Part shown: piece by piece, positions 33,561 through 44,448 of the stretch
Layout of the letters: the number at the start of each line of letters is the position of its first letter
Position numbering within the stretch: position 1 is the first letter of the stretch
From: Erinaceus europaeus
Taxonomy: Eukaryota > Chordata > Mammalia > Eulipotyphla > Erinaceidae
Direction: 5' to 3'
NCBI RefSeq assembly: GCF_950295315.1
Contig: NC_080175.1
Location: forward strand, 66,861,353 to 66,925,352
DNA: 64,000 nucleotides
Program-made: the position numbers and the translations under genes
Notes under the pieces: generated by a model
Told to the model about the DNA's origin: nothing
Seen by the model: the letters and a program-made list of their open reading frames with translations, nothing else
Databases searched by the model: none

Positions 33561-33666
33561 AAAATGAAAGGAAGCAGAGGGCTGCATGCCTTTCCTTCAA
33601 CTGTGATTTCTCAGGTATCATTGAAAATAACCAGCATGCCACTTTGTCACAAGCTGGGGCAATTCT

Positions 33667-33957
33667 TTTTTTTTTAAATATTTATTTATTTATTCCCTTT
33701 GTTGTTTTTTATTGTTGTAGTCATTATTGTTGTCATCACTGTTGGATAGGACAGAGAGAAATGGAGAAAGCAGGGGAAGACAGAGAGGGGGAGAGAAAGA
33801 CATACACCTGAAGACCTGCTTTACTGCCTGTGATGCGACTCCCCTGCAGGTGGGAGCTGGGGGCTTGAACTGTATCCTTACACCAGTATTCTTACCACTG
33901 GTCTTTGTGCTTTGAGCCACGTGCACTTAACCCACTGTGCTACCACCCAACTCCCTT
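33667..33957 (-). mobile_element. Full-length tRNA SINE with clear TSD
   Basis: Antisense. Duplication AAGCTGGGGCAATTCT (33651-33666) against AAGCTGGGGCAGTTCT (33958-33973), one mismatch in 16. The A-rich tail complement ttgttgttttttattgttg precedes the body; the tRNA-like end is ccacccaactccc. Confidence 0.9.
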
Positions 33958-34069
33958 AAGCTGGGGCAGTTCTATCCTGAATTCTGACACAATCAACTTT
34001 TAGGTCAAAGAAAATGTTTTAGTCAGCATTAACATTGCTAACACCAAAGAAGCTGTGACATTTAATTGT

Positions 34070-34268
34070 ATGTTTTTATTTATTTTATTTATTAGATAGA
34101 GACAGAGCAAAATCAAAAGGAGGAAGGGAGAGGCAGAGAGACACTTGCAGCGTTGGCTCACCACACATGTAGCTTCCTCCTGTCATGCAGAGGGATCCAG
34201 GGAGGTTGCATGTGGAGCCTAGTGCACGTCACATGTTTGCTTTACCAGGTATGCCACCACCCAGATCC
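34070..34268 (-). mobile_element. tRNA SINE, diverged
   Basis: Antisense: ttagatagagacagagcaaa, cagcgttggctcaccacaca, atgccaccacccagatcc. Confidence 0.8.
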
Positions 34269-34640
34269 TTGTGGTTCTTTTCTTATTTCCTATCACTTTA
34301 ATGAGATGTTGATTTATGTGACTATTGTCACATCTCCCCAAGTTTGGTGCCATCACCTACCATCAGCTTATCACAGGGCTACCCCATAGCACACTGAGCT
34401 CCACCTCCTTTAAACCTTCTCTCAGCTGCCTCCCACCAAGGAGTCTGAGTCCCTTGGAGGCAAAGTGTGCAGAGACCACAGTCAGACTTCGACCCAGAGA
34501 GGACCCAAACGCACAGATGACAGCAGTCATTTCCTAAGTTGTGAGGGTTCGATTGCCACTGTTGAGTGGAGATGATGGCAAGCTTTCTCTCTTGAGAAGT
34601 ATGTGCTCAGCTTTAATATGTAGTTGAGAATAATGAGTTT
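34269..34640. other. Unique intronic DNA
   Basis: Nothing recognised. Confidence 0.5.
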
Positions 34641-34644
34641 CCCA

Positions 34645-34775
34645 GTTATGGCAGCAACAGTGAACAGTGTCCTGGGTTCAAGCTCCCATCCCCCACCTGC
34701 AGGGAGGGGGTTTACAAGCAGTGTTGCAGGTGGCTCTCCTTCTCTTTCTCCCTCTCTCCAAAAGAAACAAAAGGG
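34645..34775 (+). mobile_element. tRNA SINE, diverged
   Basis: gggttcaagctcccatcccc, cacctgcagggagggggttt, CT-rich end. Confidence 0.75.
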
Positions 34776-34844
34776 GGGAGGGAGAAATAATTGCCAGGTA
34801 ACTTAAGTGGAAGAAAGAATGAGAGGGGAGTGAGGGGTCAATTC

Positions 34845-35175
34845 AACTTAATGAATAAGTAGTTCTTGAAAAATCATGACTGAGATAAGTCAGAAACAAA
34901 AGGATGAAGATGGGGTGATCTCACTTATAGGCATAAATTGAAAAACAAGATGAGAAGGGAAAACACTAAGCAGAACTTGGACTGGAGTTGGTGTATTGCA
35001 GCAAAGTAAAAGACTCTGGAGTTGGTGGGGAGGGTTCAGGTCCTGGAACATGAAGGCAGAGGAGGACCTAGTGGGGGTTGTGCTGTTATGTGGAAATGTT
35101 ATGCATGTACAAACTACTGTATTTTACTGTCAACTGTAAACCACTAGTCCCCAATAAAGAAATTTAAAAAATAAA
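34845..35175 (+). mobile_element. L1 3' UTR (second end type)
   Basis: gatggggtgatctcacttat, then actgtcaactgtaaaccact and aataaagaaat: the same end as the minus-strand L1 at 40110. Confidence 0.8.
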
Positions 35176-35179
35176 GAAA

Positions 35180-36205
35180 ACAAAAATCATGACTAAAAAT
35201 ATTACAGGTGCTCGGAAAATCAGCACTTGACCCCCCAAATATTGTGAAGGTCATCTACAAATACTTTAAACAGGGTTCCACTAGGACCTCCAGAGCGACT
35301 GCCTTATAAAGCACCAGGTACCTTCATCTCTCAAGAGGAAAAACAATGAAATAAATAGTACCAGCATATCTCCCACTTATCTGATGGGGGAAAATGAGAA
35401 TTTGTGCATAATGATCCAATTGTTTGATTCAATTTGAAATCATATATCATTGTGTGTTTTAGAGCCTGTGGTTCATTTAAAATAGAAAGAAACATTTGTT
35501 ATGTGGAACAAAGCCCCCTCTTCAGCACACAGGGCGACACTGAATAACTCTGGCATTGTATGGGTGGAATCAGATAATTGATACAGATTTCCACAAGAAG
35601 ATGAGGCCCACATAAGAATGAGATCAGCAAGTCCAGTCCTATCAGCTGGGATCAATTTGCAAGGGTCAATCTGCCTCAGGCCAGAAAATAATCTCATCTG
35701 GAAGAAGCTGACAGCTGATTCCCAAGAGGCAGCCTCACAGAGTATAATGGATCACCCCCACCCCCAACATGAATTTGACACACCTTCCCCAAATGGACTC
35801 TCTGGGGTCTTGTCAAAACAGGATGACAGAAATATATATATGATTTTTTTTCTTTAGCCTAGAGTGTCTGAGGTTCCAACCATTCATTTCATTTAAGCAT
35901 ATAGATTCTCTTCACTAGGATTTGAATCATTTGTGCCTGCAAATTCATTCCCTAGAGTGTTGATTGTGACTCACTGAGGAGTCAGAAGCAACCAGTGACA
36001 TCAAAGCCTTCAAAAAGATAAATCTAGAGCATCTTTCTCATTTCCTTACACTTTCTACCTTGGAATTGTCCACTCAGAGAGAATGGATACATCTATTCCC
36101 TAAGTAAGAAGACGTTACACTGTCCTGTGAGCTTGCAGAGGCACTGCTCCCATCTTTGGCCACAAAGAAACTCTTAGAGTGGTTCTTTCTCCTGTGGATA
36201 TTGTG
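35180..36205. other. Unique intronic DNA
   Basis: 1 kb without recognised repeat; small (AT)n at 35832. Confidence 0.5.
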
Positions 36206-36209
36206 ATTC

Positions 36210-36400
36210 TGGAGGTGGGGGGAAGGGAGAAGGAGAGGGAGAGAGGGAGAGGGTGGGGGAGAGGGAGAGGGAGAGGGAGAGAGAGAGGGAGAGGGTGGGG
36301 GAGAGGGAGAAGGAGGGGAGGGGGAGAGGGAGGGAGAGGGGAGGGGAGGGAGAGGGAGACAGGGAGACAGGGAGAGAAGGAGAGAGAGAACTCAGTGCAC
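36210..36400. repeat. (GGGAGA)n purine tract
   Basis: Imperfect gggaga hexamers and ggggagg variants, nearly all purine on the plus strand; the complement of the 25973 array type. Confidence 0.9.
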
Positions 36401-36492
36401 TGCTAAGGGTGACTGTTGGACCTTTCAAGTGACTCCACAAGTTGGGTACCAGGGGCAAGCATGCCCCCATCTATAAGATGGAGAAGGTTAGT

Positions 36493-36650
36493 GGTCTGGG
36501 AAGTGGCTCAGTGGATAAAGCATTGAACTCTCAAGCATGAGGTCCCAAGTTCAATCCCTGGCAGCATATGTACCAGAGTGATTCCTGGTTCTTTTCTCTC
36601 TCATCCTATCTTTTTCATTAACAAATAAAATATTAAAGAAAGAAAGAAAA
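36493..36650 (+). mobile_element. tRNA SINE, type E
   Basis: ggaagtggctcagtggataa, aagttcaatccctggcagca, accagagtgattcctggttc, (GAAA)n end. Confidence 0.8.
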
Positions 36651-36676
36651 ATATTTCTAAAAAAGAGAGAGAGAAG

Positions 36677-36812
36677 CATCGACTGGAGAGCTAGCTGGAC
36701 AGGACTCCATGTCCAGGCTCCCAGAGGTCCCTTGTTCAATCCCTGACACCTCCATAAACCAGAACTAAGCACTCCTTGGAATGTTCCTCTCTCTCATAAA
36801 ACCAAATAAATA
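36677..36812 (+). mobile_element. Short tRNA SINE (type C)
   Basis: tgttcaatccctgacacctc, ataaaccagaactaagcact. Confidence 0.75.
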
Positions 36813-37073
36813 TTTGGGAGCTGGGGAATGAAGTAGTGAAAATCTAAGTGTATTAAGGACTTTGCTGAAGTCACTAAGTGACTAGTATAAGTGGACTAGG
36901 TTCCTGGAGCTCGTCTCAGAAGTGTCCTAAGAAGATGTTTGAGTGGGGAGATTGTCTTAAATGTTTGCTAGAGACTGGGTTTGTCCTACCCTTGAAATAG
37001 ATGTTTAGAATCCATTTTAAAACAGCTAAGTCTAAATTTAAAATAAAAAGCACCTAAGTCCACAGTGTTTCTT

Positions 37074-37278
37074 TTTGTTGATATTTATTAATTTATTTAC
37101 TTATTAGACAGAGACAGAGAGAAATTGAAAGGAGAGTGAGAAAGAGAGACACTTATAAGCAACTGCTTCATCACTTGTGAAGCTTCTCTCCTGCAAGTGA
37201 TGACTGGGGGCTTGAACCTGGGTCTTTGAGTACTATAACAAGTATGCTCAACACAGTATGCCACAGCATGGTTCAACA
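37074..37278 (-). mobile_element. tRNA SINE, core form
   Basis: Antisense: ttagacagagacagagagaa, gggcttgaacctgggtcttt. Confidence 0.85.
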
Positions 37279-37311
37279 TCAACTTCTTTTCTTTTTTTCT
37301 TTTCTTTAGGT

Positions 37312-38760
37312 TTAATTTATTTATAAAAAGGAAGCACTGACAAAAACCATAGGATAAGAGGGGTACAACTCCACACAATTCCCACCACCAGAACTCCGTA
37401 TCCCATCCCCTCCCTTGATAGCTTTCCTCTTCTTTAGCCTTCTGGGAATATGGACACAAGGTCATTGTGGGATGCAGAAAGTGGAAGGTCTGGCTTCTGT
37501 AATTGCTTCCTCACTGAAAATGGGTGTTGACTGGTTGATCCATACTCCCAGCCTGTCTTTCTCTTTCCCTTGTGGGGTGGGGTTCTGAGGAATCAGAGCT
37601 CCAGGACACATTGGTGGGGTCATGGAAGTCAAGTGTGTTTGGCATCATGCTAGCATCTGGAACCTGGTGGCTGAAAAGAGAGTTAATATATAAAGCCAAT
37701 CAAGTTGTTGACTAATCATGAAACTAAATACCGGAGTAGTGCAGAGGAAGAGTTGGGGGGGTCTCCGTTCTGTAGATAGCTAGTAGGCATATTTTAATTA
37801 TATTCCAAAGGGCCTATAGCTATACTAGTTTTTGACTTTCTTTTCCCTGAGCCTATGGGAAAGATGTATAAATATTGTTGACTGTTTAAACCCCATCAAT
37901 GTGATCTGATCTGGGACCCATATTCAACTTAGGAAGCTATGTGACCTCTGCATCCCTGTAGATCTGACCACACATTCTGTGGTCATGAGTAGGAACATTC
38001 CAAGCTGCCCCAATATCAGGACCCATCTTCCTCAGGTGTGGCATAGAGTATGTTGTCCAGCCTCCCTTCAGAGGATGGAACATTCTCTACTATTGTTGAT
38101 CCAAGTTGAGGGCAAGGCCCTATGGGGGTCTACAAAGGGGTCTGTTTTGTTGTTTCTCATATATATGACCAGTAACAATGGATAGAGGGATTTATTCGAG
38201 GTCTAGGCCCATAATGTCTTATTGGGAATCTCGGGACTCCTAGACTAGGGCCCCAGCTGTCAAAATCAACTTATAATGTTTACAGACCCCATCCTGAAAG
38301 GTGACTGGCAGCCTGCTAATATATCACTGATTTCTTAGTAAGTGGGGACACCATGTTTTCATATAAGAAGTGAAATTCCTATTTTAACTCTTCTTTCAGC
38401 CACCAGGTTACAGATGCTAGCATGATGCCAACCAGACTTCCCTGGACAGACGACCCCACCAGTATGTCCTGGAGCTCTGATTCCCCAGAACTCCACCCCA
38501 CTAGGGAAAGAGAGAGGCAGGCTGGGAGTACGGATCGACCTGTCAATGCCCATGTTCAGCAGGGAAGTGATTACAGAAGCCAGACTTTCCACCTTCTGCA
38601 CCCCATAATGACCCTGGATCCATACTCCCAGAAGGATAAAGAATAGGAAAGCTATGGGGTGGGGGGGATACATAGTTCTGGTGGTGGGAATTGCATGAAA
38701 TTGTACCCCTCTTAGCCTATGGTTTTTGTCAGTGTTTCCTTTTGATAAATAAAATTTTTA
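37312..38760. repeat. Fold-back element with L1-type inverted ends
   Basis: Left arm 37312-37687 is antisense and right arm 38388-38760 is sense copy of the same L1 3' terminal sequence, about 370 bp each and close to nine in ten identical by eye. The arms pair along nearly their whole length, including tggtggctgaaa...gagttaa on the inner side and the A tail on the outer side. The 700-bp centre (37688-38387) includes cattctgtggtcatgagtag and ttatataagaag-like text and has no coding frame. It is either two opposed L1 insertions or a repeat family in its own right. Confidence 0.75.
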
Positions 38761-38812
38761 AATAAATAAAATAATTAAAATTATTTTACTCAAAAATTCC
38801 AAACCATAAAAG

Positions 38813-39033
38813 ATGAAGGAGAAAGAGAAGAAGAAGAGAAGAAGAAGAAGAAGAAGAAGAAGAAGAAGAAGAAGAAGAAGAAGAAGAAGAAGAAGAAGAA
38901 GAAGAAGAAGAAGAAGAAGAAGAAGAAGGAGAAGAAGAAGAAGAATAGGAGGGGGGAGGGGGGGAGGAGGAGGGGGAGGAGGGGGAGGAGGAGGAGGAGG
39001 AGGAGGAGGAGGAGGAGGAGGAGGAGGAGGAGA
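38813..39033. repeat. Long (GAA)n then (GGA)n tract
   Basis: About 120 bp of AAG units (38827-38945) with one AGG-type interruption near 38927, then about 85 bp of GGA units with G-rich variants. All purine on one strand for over 200 bp. It directly follows the fold-back element's A tail. Confidence 0.97.
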
Positions 39034-40105
39034 ATTCTTTTCCAAGAAAAGGAAACTGGCTGCCTGGAGCTAGTTGCGTTTCTGTTATGAAATGCTCTTG
39101 CTGGGCCTATCATACGATGGAGCTGATGGCTCCTTTTCTCACACTCTGTTTTTGGTAGAAGAAAGGAAGGCATAGTGTATTTCCAGACTGCTTAAAAAAT
39201 CACCTTCAACCATCAGGCACATGATTTATTTTTTTGCCTTCAGAGTCTCAGCAGTCAGTCTGGAGTTTGATAAATGTTTGTTGGATTCAACTGATTTACT
39301 CTCTCAGCTGCAGTTGTATGTTTTGTGAGCAAATGGATGAATCCCATTACTCTGGAGACCAGGCAAATATTTGCCTGGTGCATAATTTTTACTTTTCTCC
39401 TTCCTGAGCAAAGGGAAGATTGGTTTCCTATAACTTGCTGTGGCCTTGTGGCGAGCTGCTTACTGCCTGCCTGCTTTTACAGTTCCCCTTTTTAGGGGAT
39501 GTAAGTTTGTGTGTTTGAGGTGGTAGGTGGTGTGGAAATCAAAACAGGATGTAAGGGAAGAATTTCCAGGTCATAGAGCCGAGAGGCCTCTGGCCAGAGG
39601 ATCAGATTGCAGACAATATATTGGGTAAATGCAAGTTGGGAATACTTGCATATGAAGAAGTCCCATTCTAATTTTCTGATTTCTGGAAGGACCACACTAC
39701 TTACATTGTGTCCCCTGTAGGTCTTGGGTATTTTTAGCACACTAAACTGCAGGGATCCCTCTGAGATTATTATCAGCTACTGCAGTGATAAGCTTTGTCT
39801 ACGATCATCCTGCTCTCCCTTCCTCCTCAAGTGTTATGAGCAGTAGTGTCGAGACACTGTGTCTCTTTCTGTGGGTAGAGGAGAGGTGAAAGCACGTTCT
39901 CTAAAAAGGAGTTTGAGATTTATTACCTACGTGTCTAGTACATTTTGTCCTACTGTTTTATACCCATGGTTGCACTGTGAGAGATGCTTCAGAGCTCCCA
40001 AAAGCATTTCAGTCCCTGCAGAAACTTGCAGGGAAGCTGAGATCCAAGAGCATGCCTCTCTGAGAGTGCTGGAAGGAGAGGTGCTCAGGCCCCCTGAGCT
40101 CACCC
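39034..40105. other. Unique intronic DNA with palindrome
   Basis: Repeat-free and fairly balanced in composition; a candidate conserved block, notably 39060-39480. No exon recognised. Confidence 0.5.
39358..39379. repeat. Perfect 22-bp palindrome
   Basis: Half-site ACCAGGCAAAT followed by its exact reverse complement with no spacer. Confidence 0.95.
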
Positions 40106-40109
40106 CAAT

Positions 40110-41255
40110 TATATATATATATAATTTCTTTATTAGGGGATTAATGTTTTCCAGTTGACAGTAAATACAATAGCTTATATAACATTTATCAGCTTTCCAC
40201 TCAAAAATAAAACCCCCACTAGGTCCTCTGCCATCCTGTTCCAAGACATGAACCACCCCCACCCCCACCCCAGAGTCTTTTGCTTTGGTGCAATACAAAT
40301 ACCTGTGAGTGAGGTCATCCCATATTCATCTTTCTGTTTCTGACATAGTTCACTTAATATGATTTCTTCAATCACCATTTTCAATATCTGAGTAGTATTT
40401 CATTGCGTATATATACCACAATTTGCTCAGCCACTCATCTGTTGTTGGACACCTGGGTTGCTTCCAGGTTTTGGCTATTACAAATTACATGCTGCTATGG
40501 ACATAGATATACACAAATCTTTTTGGATGGGTGTGTTGGGTTCCTTAGGATATAATCCCAGGAGAGGAATTGGAAGTCATAGGGTAGGTTCACTTCTAAC
40601 CTTCTGAGAGTTCTCCGGACTGCTCTCCACAGAGGTTGGAGCAATTGACATTCCCACTAGAAATGCAGGATGGTTTCTTTGTCCCCACAACCTCTCCAGC
40701 ATTTGTTGCTGCTGTCTTTTCTGGTGTATGACATTGTCACAGAAGTAAAGTGGTATCTCACTGTTGTCTTTATTTGCATTTTCCAGACAATCAATGACTT
40801 GGAGCATTTTTAAATATGTTTCTGGGTCTTTTGGATCTCTTCTGTGGTGAATATTCTGTTCATGTCCTCTCCCCATTTTTGGGTGGGGTCATTTCTTTTC
40901 TTGTCATTGAATTTGGCAAGCTCTTTATATATTTTGGTTATTAGCCTCTTGTCTGGTTTATGGCATGTAAAGATCTTCTCCCATTCTGTGAGGGGTTTCT
41001 TTGCTTGGGTAGTGGTTTCTTTTGCTGTGAAGAAGCTTTTTAATTTGATGTAGTCCCACTGGTTTATTCTTGCCTTAGTCTTCTTTGTAATTGGATTCAT
41101 TTCATTAAAGAAGATGTCTTTAAAATTTATACAGAAAATTTATACAGAAAAAAGTTCTGCCAATATTTTCCTCGAAATATATGATACTTCTGTACCCCTT
41201 TACTTCCTTGCTCCTGCCATGGTAAGAACTTCCAACACTCTGTTGAATAGTAATG
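40110..41255 (-). mobile_element. LINE-1 3' half with internal deletion
   Basis: Antisense L1: a 3' UTR (40110-40800; AATAAA read on the minus strand near 40130), the ORF2 C-terminus, and from 41140 to 41255 fragments of earlier ORF2. The stretch near 41200-41250 matches the reverse-transcriptase segment coding for 'FNxVLEVL', and the next stretch (41145-41185) belongs several hundred bases further downstream in L1, so the catalytic YADD region between them is missing. The same 3' end type is seen at 34845-35175. Confidence 0.85.
40810..41100 (-). pseudogene. L1 ORF2 C-terminal fragment
   Basis: Minus-strand frame reading RINQWDYIKLKSFFTAKET and LTEWEKIFTCHKPDKRLI, then QKWGEDMNRIFTTEEI: the conserved L1 ORF2 region after the RT domain. 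A stop at the left end breaks the frame; the remaining C-terminal residues continue in other frames toward 40577. It is a decayed copy without product. Confidence 0.85.
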
Positions 41256-41737
41256 GCTCACCCCGATTTCAGTGGTCTGCGTGAAGCTGGGAGATGGACC
41301 CGCATGAGCAGAGGATTAACAAAGCTCCACAGATGGCCTCTCCTTGGCCATCAGTTCATCTGCTCTTCAGGACAGGACATGTCTGAGCTGGATGGAGGCC
41401 ACCAACCTGTCACTTGAGCTAAGGTGTAGCCAAGGTACCACTGTGGGTGGAGGGAAACATCAGCCAGAAAGAAGGAAAGGAAGCCTGTTAGCATACAGCC
41501 CCCCCCCTGCCGCCCACCTGCAATACACACACACAGAACAGTCGTCTGGCAGAGACAGCTCCCTGTTCCCACCTTGATTTCTGTCTGGAAGAAGAGGAGC
41601 TATACCAGAACCCAGTGGTTGGTGAGTAATGCCAGATTCAGAGATCCCCTGGGCATCTGGTCTACCTGTTGGCATCATGGCGTCTAACTCAGGTCCCTGT
41701 GCTCCTGGGTTTCTGCAACTGAGTGAGGTGACACTCA
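41256..41737. other. Unique intronic DNA
   Basis: Nothing recognised. Confidence 0.5.
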
Positions 41738-41739
41738 CT

Positions 41740-41958
41740 CACCACAGGTAGTACAACACATGTTACCAAGTACAAGGACTCAGGTTCAACCCCCTGGTCC
41801 CTATCTGCAGGGGGAAGCTTCACTAGTGGTGAAGCAATGATGCAGATCTCTCTCTCTATCTATCTATCTATCTATCTCTATCTCTATCTATCTATCTCTC
41901 CATTGTCTCCTGCCTCTCAATTTCTATCTCTAGCCTAAACAATTTTTAAAATGTTTAT
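41740..41958 (+). mobile_element. tRNA SINE in left inverted arm
   Basis: aggttcaaccccctggtccc, (TATC)n at 41850-41897, A-rich end. Counterpart: 43611-43790. Confidence 0.85.
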
Positions 41959-41959
41959 T

Positions 41960-42115
41960 CACTTTTTGTAAGATTTACTTATTTATTTTTTGAGAGAGAA
42001 ATGGCAGAATATTGCTCAACTCTGCCATATGGTGGTTTCGGGATTGAAGCTGAGGCTTCAAGGTCTCCTGCATGAAAGTCTGGCACACTGCTGCTGTGCT
42101 GTCCCCTCCCCAAGC
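41960..42115 (-). mobile_element. Short tRNA SINE in left inverted arm
   Basis: Antisense type C-like: ttgctcaactctgccatatg, gggattgaagctgaggcttc. Counterpart: 43105-43270. Confidence 0.8.
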
Positions 42116-42188
42116 TGTGACTCTTCACTCTTCACATAGCTCTCTCACTCAGGCAGGGATATCGTCACTCTGTTCCGACAGCTAAAGG

Positions 42189-42860
42189 CAGCCCCTTCCC
42201 ATGCAGCCATGTGTTCTTCTGTATCCATTTACACAATAAGAAGCTAATGGTTTCAAGATGGTAAAATCTTAACATAGATGTGTTTCATCCTCTCTCTGCG
42301 TCCCCAGCTTAGACGACTTTGGCTGCAAGGCCTGATTCCACTATGTAAATAAGGAGCTATTACACTGTATATTTTAATATACCAAGTACACACAGTACAA
42401 ACTCCTCTTTGGAGTAAATGTTTAATATTGAAGAACAATGTGAGATTATCATATCAATAGGAATAAATAAATTGTCCTTTTCAGATACCTGAGGGTACTT
42501 AAGGACAGAATTTCCAACCAGCTTCTGTTTATACTCTTGAATTCCCTGGCAAATGCTTTCTCCTAAGGCACTTTAAAAGGTCAAGTTCAGCTCAGGTCTT
42601 CTCTCTGAAAATTAATAAGACTTTAATACACTCAGATATGTAGAAGTGGTGTCAAGGTGAGCTGACTGACATCCACCAAAGAGCCTTCTAGAATAACATT
42701 CTGCTGGTCTTCTACCTTTAAGTCACCTCTTCTCATGAGTAGAATATTTTAAAAGAGTTTTCAACATGTTGGCATTATTAAGTGACTTGTGAATAGCAGA
42801 ATTCTGTCTTAATATCCTGAAATGACTCAATAGGAGAAATAAAGCAAGCAAATAATTCTT
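42189..42860. other. Spacer of the inverted duplication
   Basis: Unique A/T-rich DNA; nothing recognised. Confidence 0.5.
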
Positions 42861-42865
42861 GTGCT

Positions 42866-43030
42866 TGGGCGGGTGTGCACCTGGTTAAGTGCATACGTTA
42901 CCATGCATAAGGGATGCCTGTCCCCACTTACAGAGAGGAAGCTTCCCAAGTGGTGGAGCAGTAGTATATCTCTCTGTCTTGCTACCACACTATCACCCTT
43001 TCCCTCTCAATTTCTTATCAAATAAAGGAG
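42866..43030 (+). mobile_element. tRNA SINE
   Basis: gcacctggttaagtgcatac, gaggaagcttcccaagtggt, A8 tail; the B-box region is shortened. Confidence 0.8.
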
Positions 43031-43104
43031 GAAAAAAAATAGCTGTAGGTACAGAGTGACGATATCTCTGCCTGAGTGAGAGAGCTGTGTGCAGTCACAG
43101 TGAA

Positions 43105-43270
43105 GAATCACAGCCTGGGGGAGGGAGGGAGACAGCACAGCAGCAGTGTGCCAGACTTTCATGCAGGAGACCTTGAAGCCTCAGCTTCAATCCCGAAACC
43201 ACCATAAAGCAGAGCTGAGCAATGTTCTGCCATTTCTCTCTCGAAAAACAAATAAGTAAATCTTACAAAA
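43105..43270 (+). mobile_element. Short tRNA SINE in right inverted arm
   Basis: gacagcacagcagcagtgtg, cttcaatcccgaaaccacca; reverse complement of 41960-42115. Confidence 0.8.
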
Positions 43271-43327
43271 AGTGAATAAACATTTTAAAAATTGTTTAGG
43301 AGAGAAATAGAAATTGAGAGGCAGGAG

Positions 43328-43610
43328 GGGGTCGGGTGGTAGCACAGCAGGTTAAGCGCGTGTGGTGCAAAGCGCAAGGACCAGTGTAAGGATCCTGGTT
43401 TGAGCCCCGGCTCCCTACCTGCAGGGGAGTCGCTTCACAAGCGGTGAGGCAGGTCTGCAGGTGTCTATCTTTCTCTCCCCCTCTCTGTCTTCTCCTCCTC
43501 TCTCCATTTCTCTCTGTCCTATCCAACAACAATGACATCAATAATAACGACAAAAATAAAACAACAAGGGCTACAAAAGGGAATAAATAAATAAAATGTT
43601 AAAAAAAAAA
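43328..43610 (+). mobile_element. Young full-length tRNA SINE in inverted-repeat arm
   Basis: Flanked by a perfect 18-bp duplication GAAATTGAGAGGCAGGAG (43310-43327, 43611-43628). A box tagcacagcagg and B box-like ggtttgagccc are followed by a long A-rich tail with acaacaatgacatc-type text. The paralogous left arm shows the empty site. Confidence 0.9.
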
Positions 43611-43792
43611 GAAATTGAGAGGCAGGAGACTATGGAGATATAGATAGATAGACACAGAGAGAGAGAGAGAGATCTGCATCATTGCTTCACCACTAGTGAA
43701 GCTTCCTCCTGCAGATAGGGACCAGGGGGTTGAACCCAAGTCCTGTGTGTGCTTGGTAATATTTGTTCTGCTCGGTGTACCACCACCCAGTC
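43611..43792 (-). mobile_element. tRNA SINE in right inverted arm
   Basis: Antisense, resumes after the young SINE: gcatcattgcttcaccacta, gggttgaacccaagtcctg, accacccagtccc. Confidence 0.85.
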
Positions 43793-43799
43793 CCTGAAT

Positions 43800-44445
43800 A
43801 CACATTTTAAGAATCATTGAACACTCCCCTCCTGCCCACCAGGGTCTCCTGTTTGCTCAGTCCACTTCTCCTGAATCTACATCCTGGTATTCTTCCCATA
43901 GCTGTTGGCAGTAGTAAGTGAGATCATTGTCTGAAGGGGGGACAATATGCATATGTTGGTAGTTGTTGTTATAGGAAACCAAAGACTGAACTGTTCAAAT
44001 GCACAAGCTTAGACATTAGAATTTGTGGATCCATAATTTTGGTGTTCTCACTTGCAAGCTATTCAATGTAGGGCTATTTGCTTAACTTCTCTGCACTGTT
44101 TCCCTTGCTGAAAGATGAGACTAATAATGGTTTTCCCTTCTAAGGATTACATGAGATCAACCCCAAATGCATTGGTAAGAGTTTCAGAAATAAAAATGAG
44201 TGTCTGTGGTAAATGGATTCTAGTTAAATTAAAACCATGTGTCTTTGGACATTTGTGTGTTTTGTTTCTTGGGGTTTTGTTGTTGTTTGTTTGTTTTTTA
44301 GCAACAGATATTTAAACTTTGAATAAAAAATACTCTCTTTTCCTTATAAATAATCATAATTCACTTTTTCATGCTAATTGAATTTCAGTGAAAAGTAAAA
44401 CCAAGCCATAAGACTATTTGGATATGGCACTATCAGACATAGTCC
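43800..44445. other. Unique intronic DNA
   Basis: Nothing recognised. Confidence 0.5.
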
Positions 44446-44448
44446 TTT

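Larger units (their letters stand above)
41750..43790. repeat. Inverted duplication with 850-bp spacer
   Basis: Left arm 41750-42188 and right arm 43036-43790 are reverse complements. Both contain the same unique block (cctgagtgagagagct and its complement), the same short SINE, the same junction and the same SINE body. The right arm alone holds a 283-bp SINE at 43328-43610, and the left arm keeps the undisturbed site at 41907-41924. Spacer 42189-43035 is mostly unique and includes one more SINE. Confidence 0.85.

Noticed and set aside
38813..39073. Open frames coding poly-Arg/Gly or poly-Leu/Pro across the GAA/GGA tract
   Set aside because: Triplet repeats give long open frames in every phase; there is no start context or other protein sequence.
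41844..41900. GATA/TATC array as a separate regulatory element
   Set aside because: It lies in the pyrimidine domain of a SINE, where such arrays arise repeatedly in this window.
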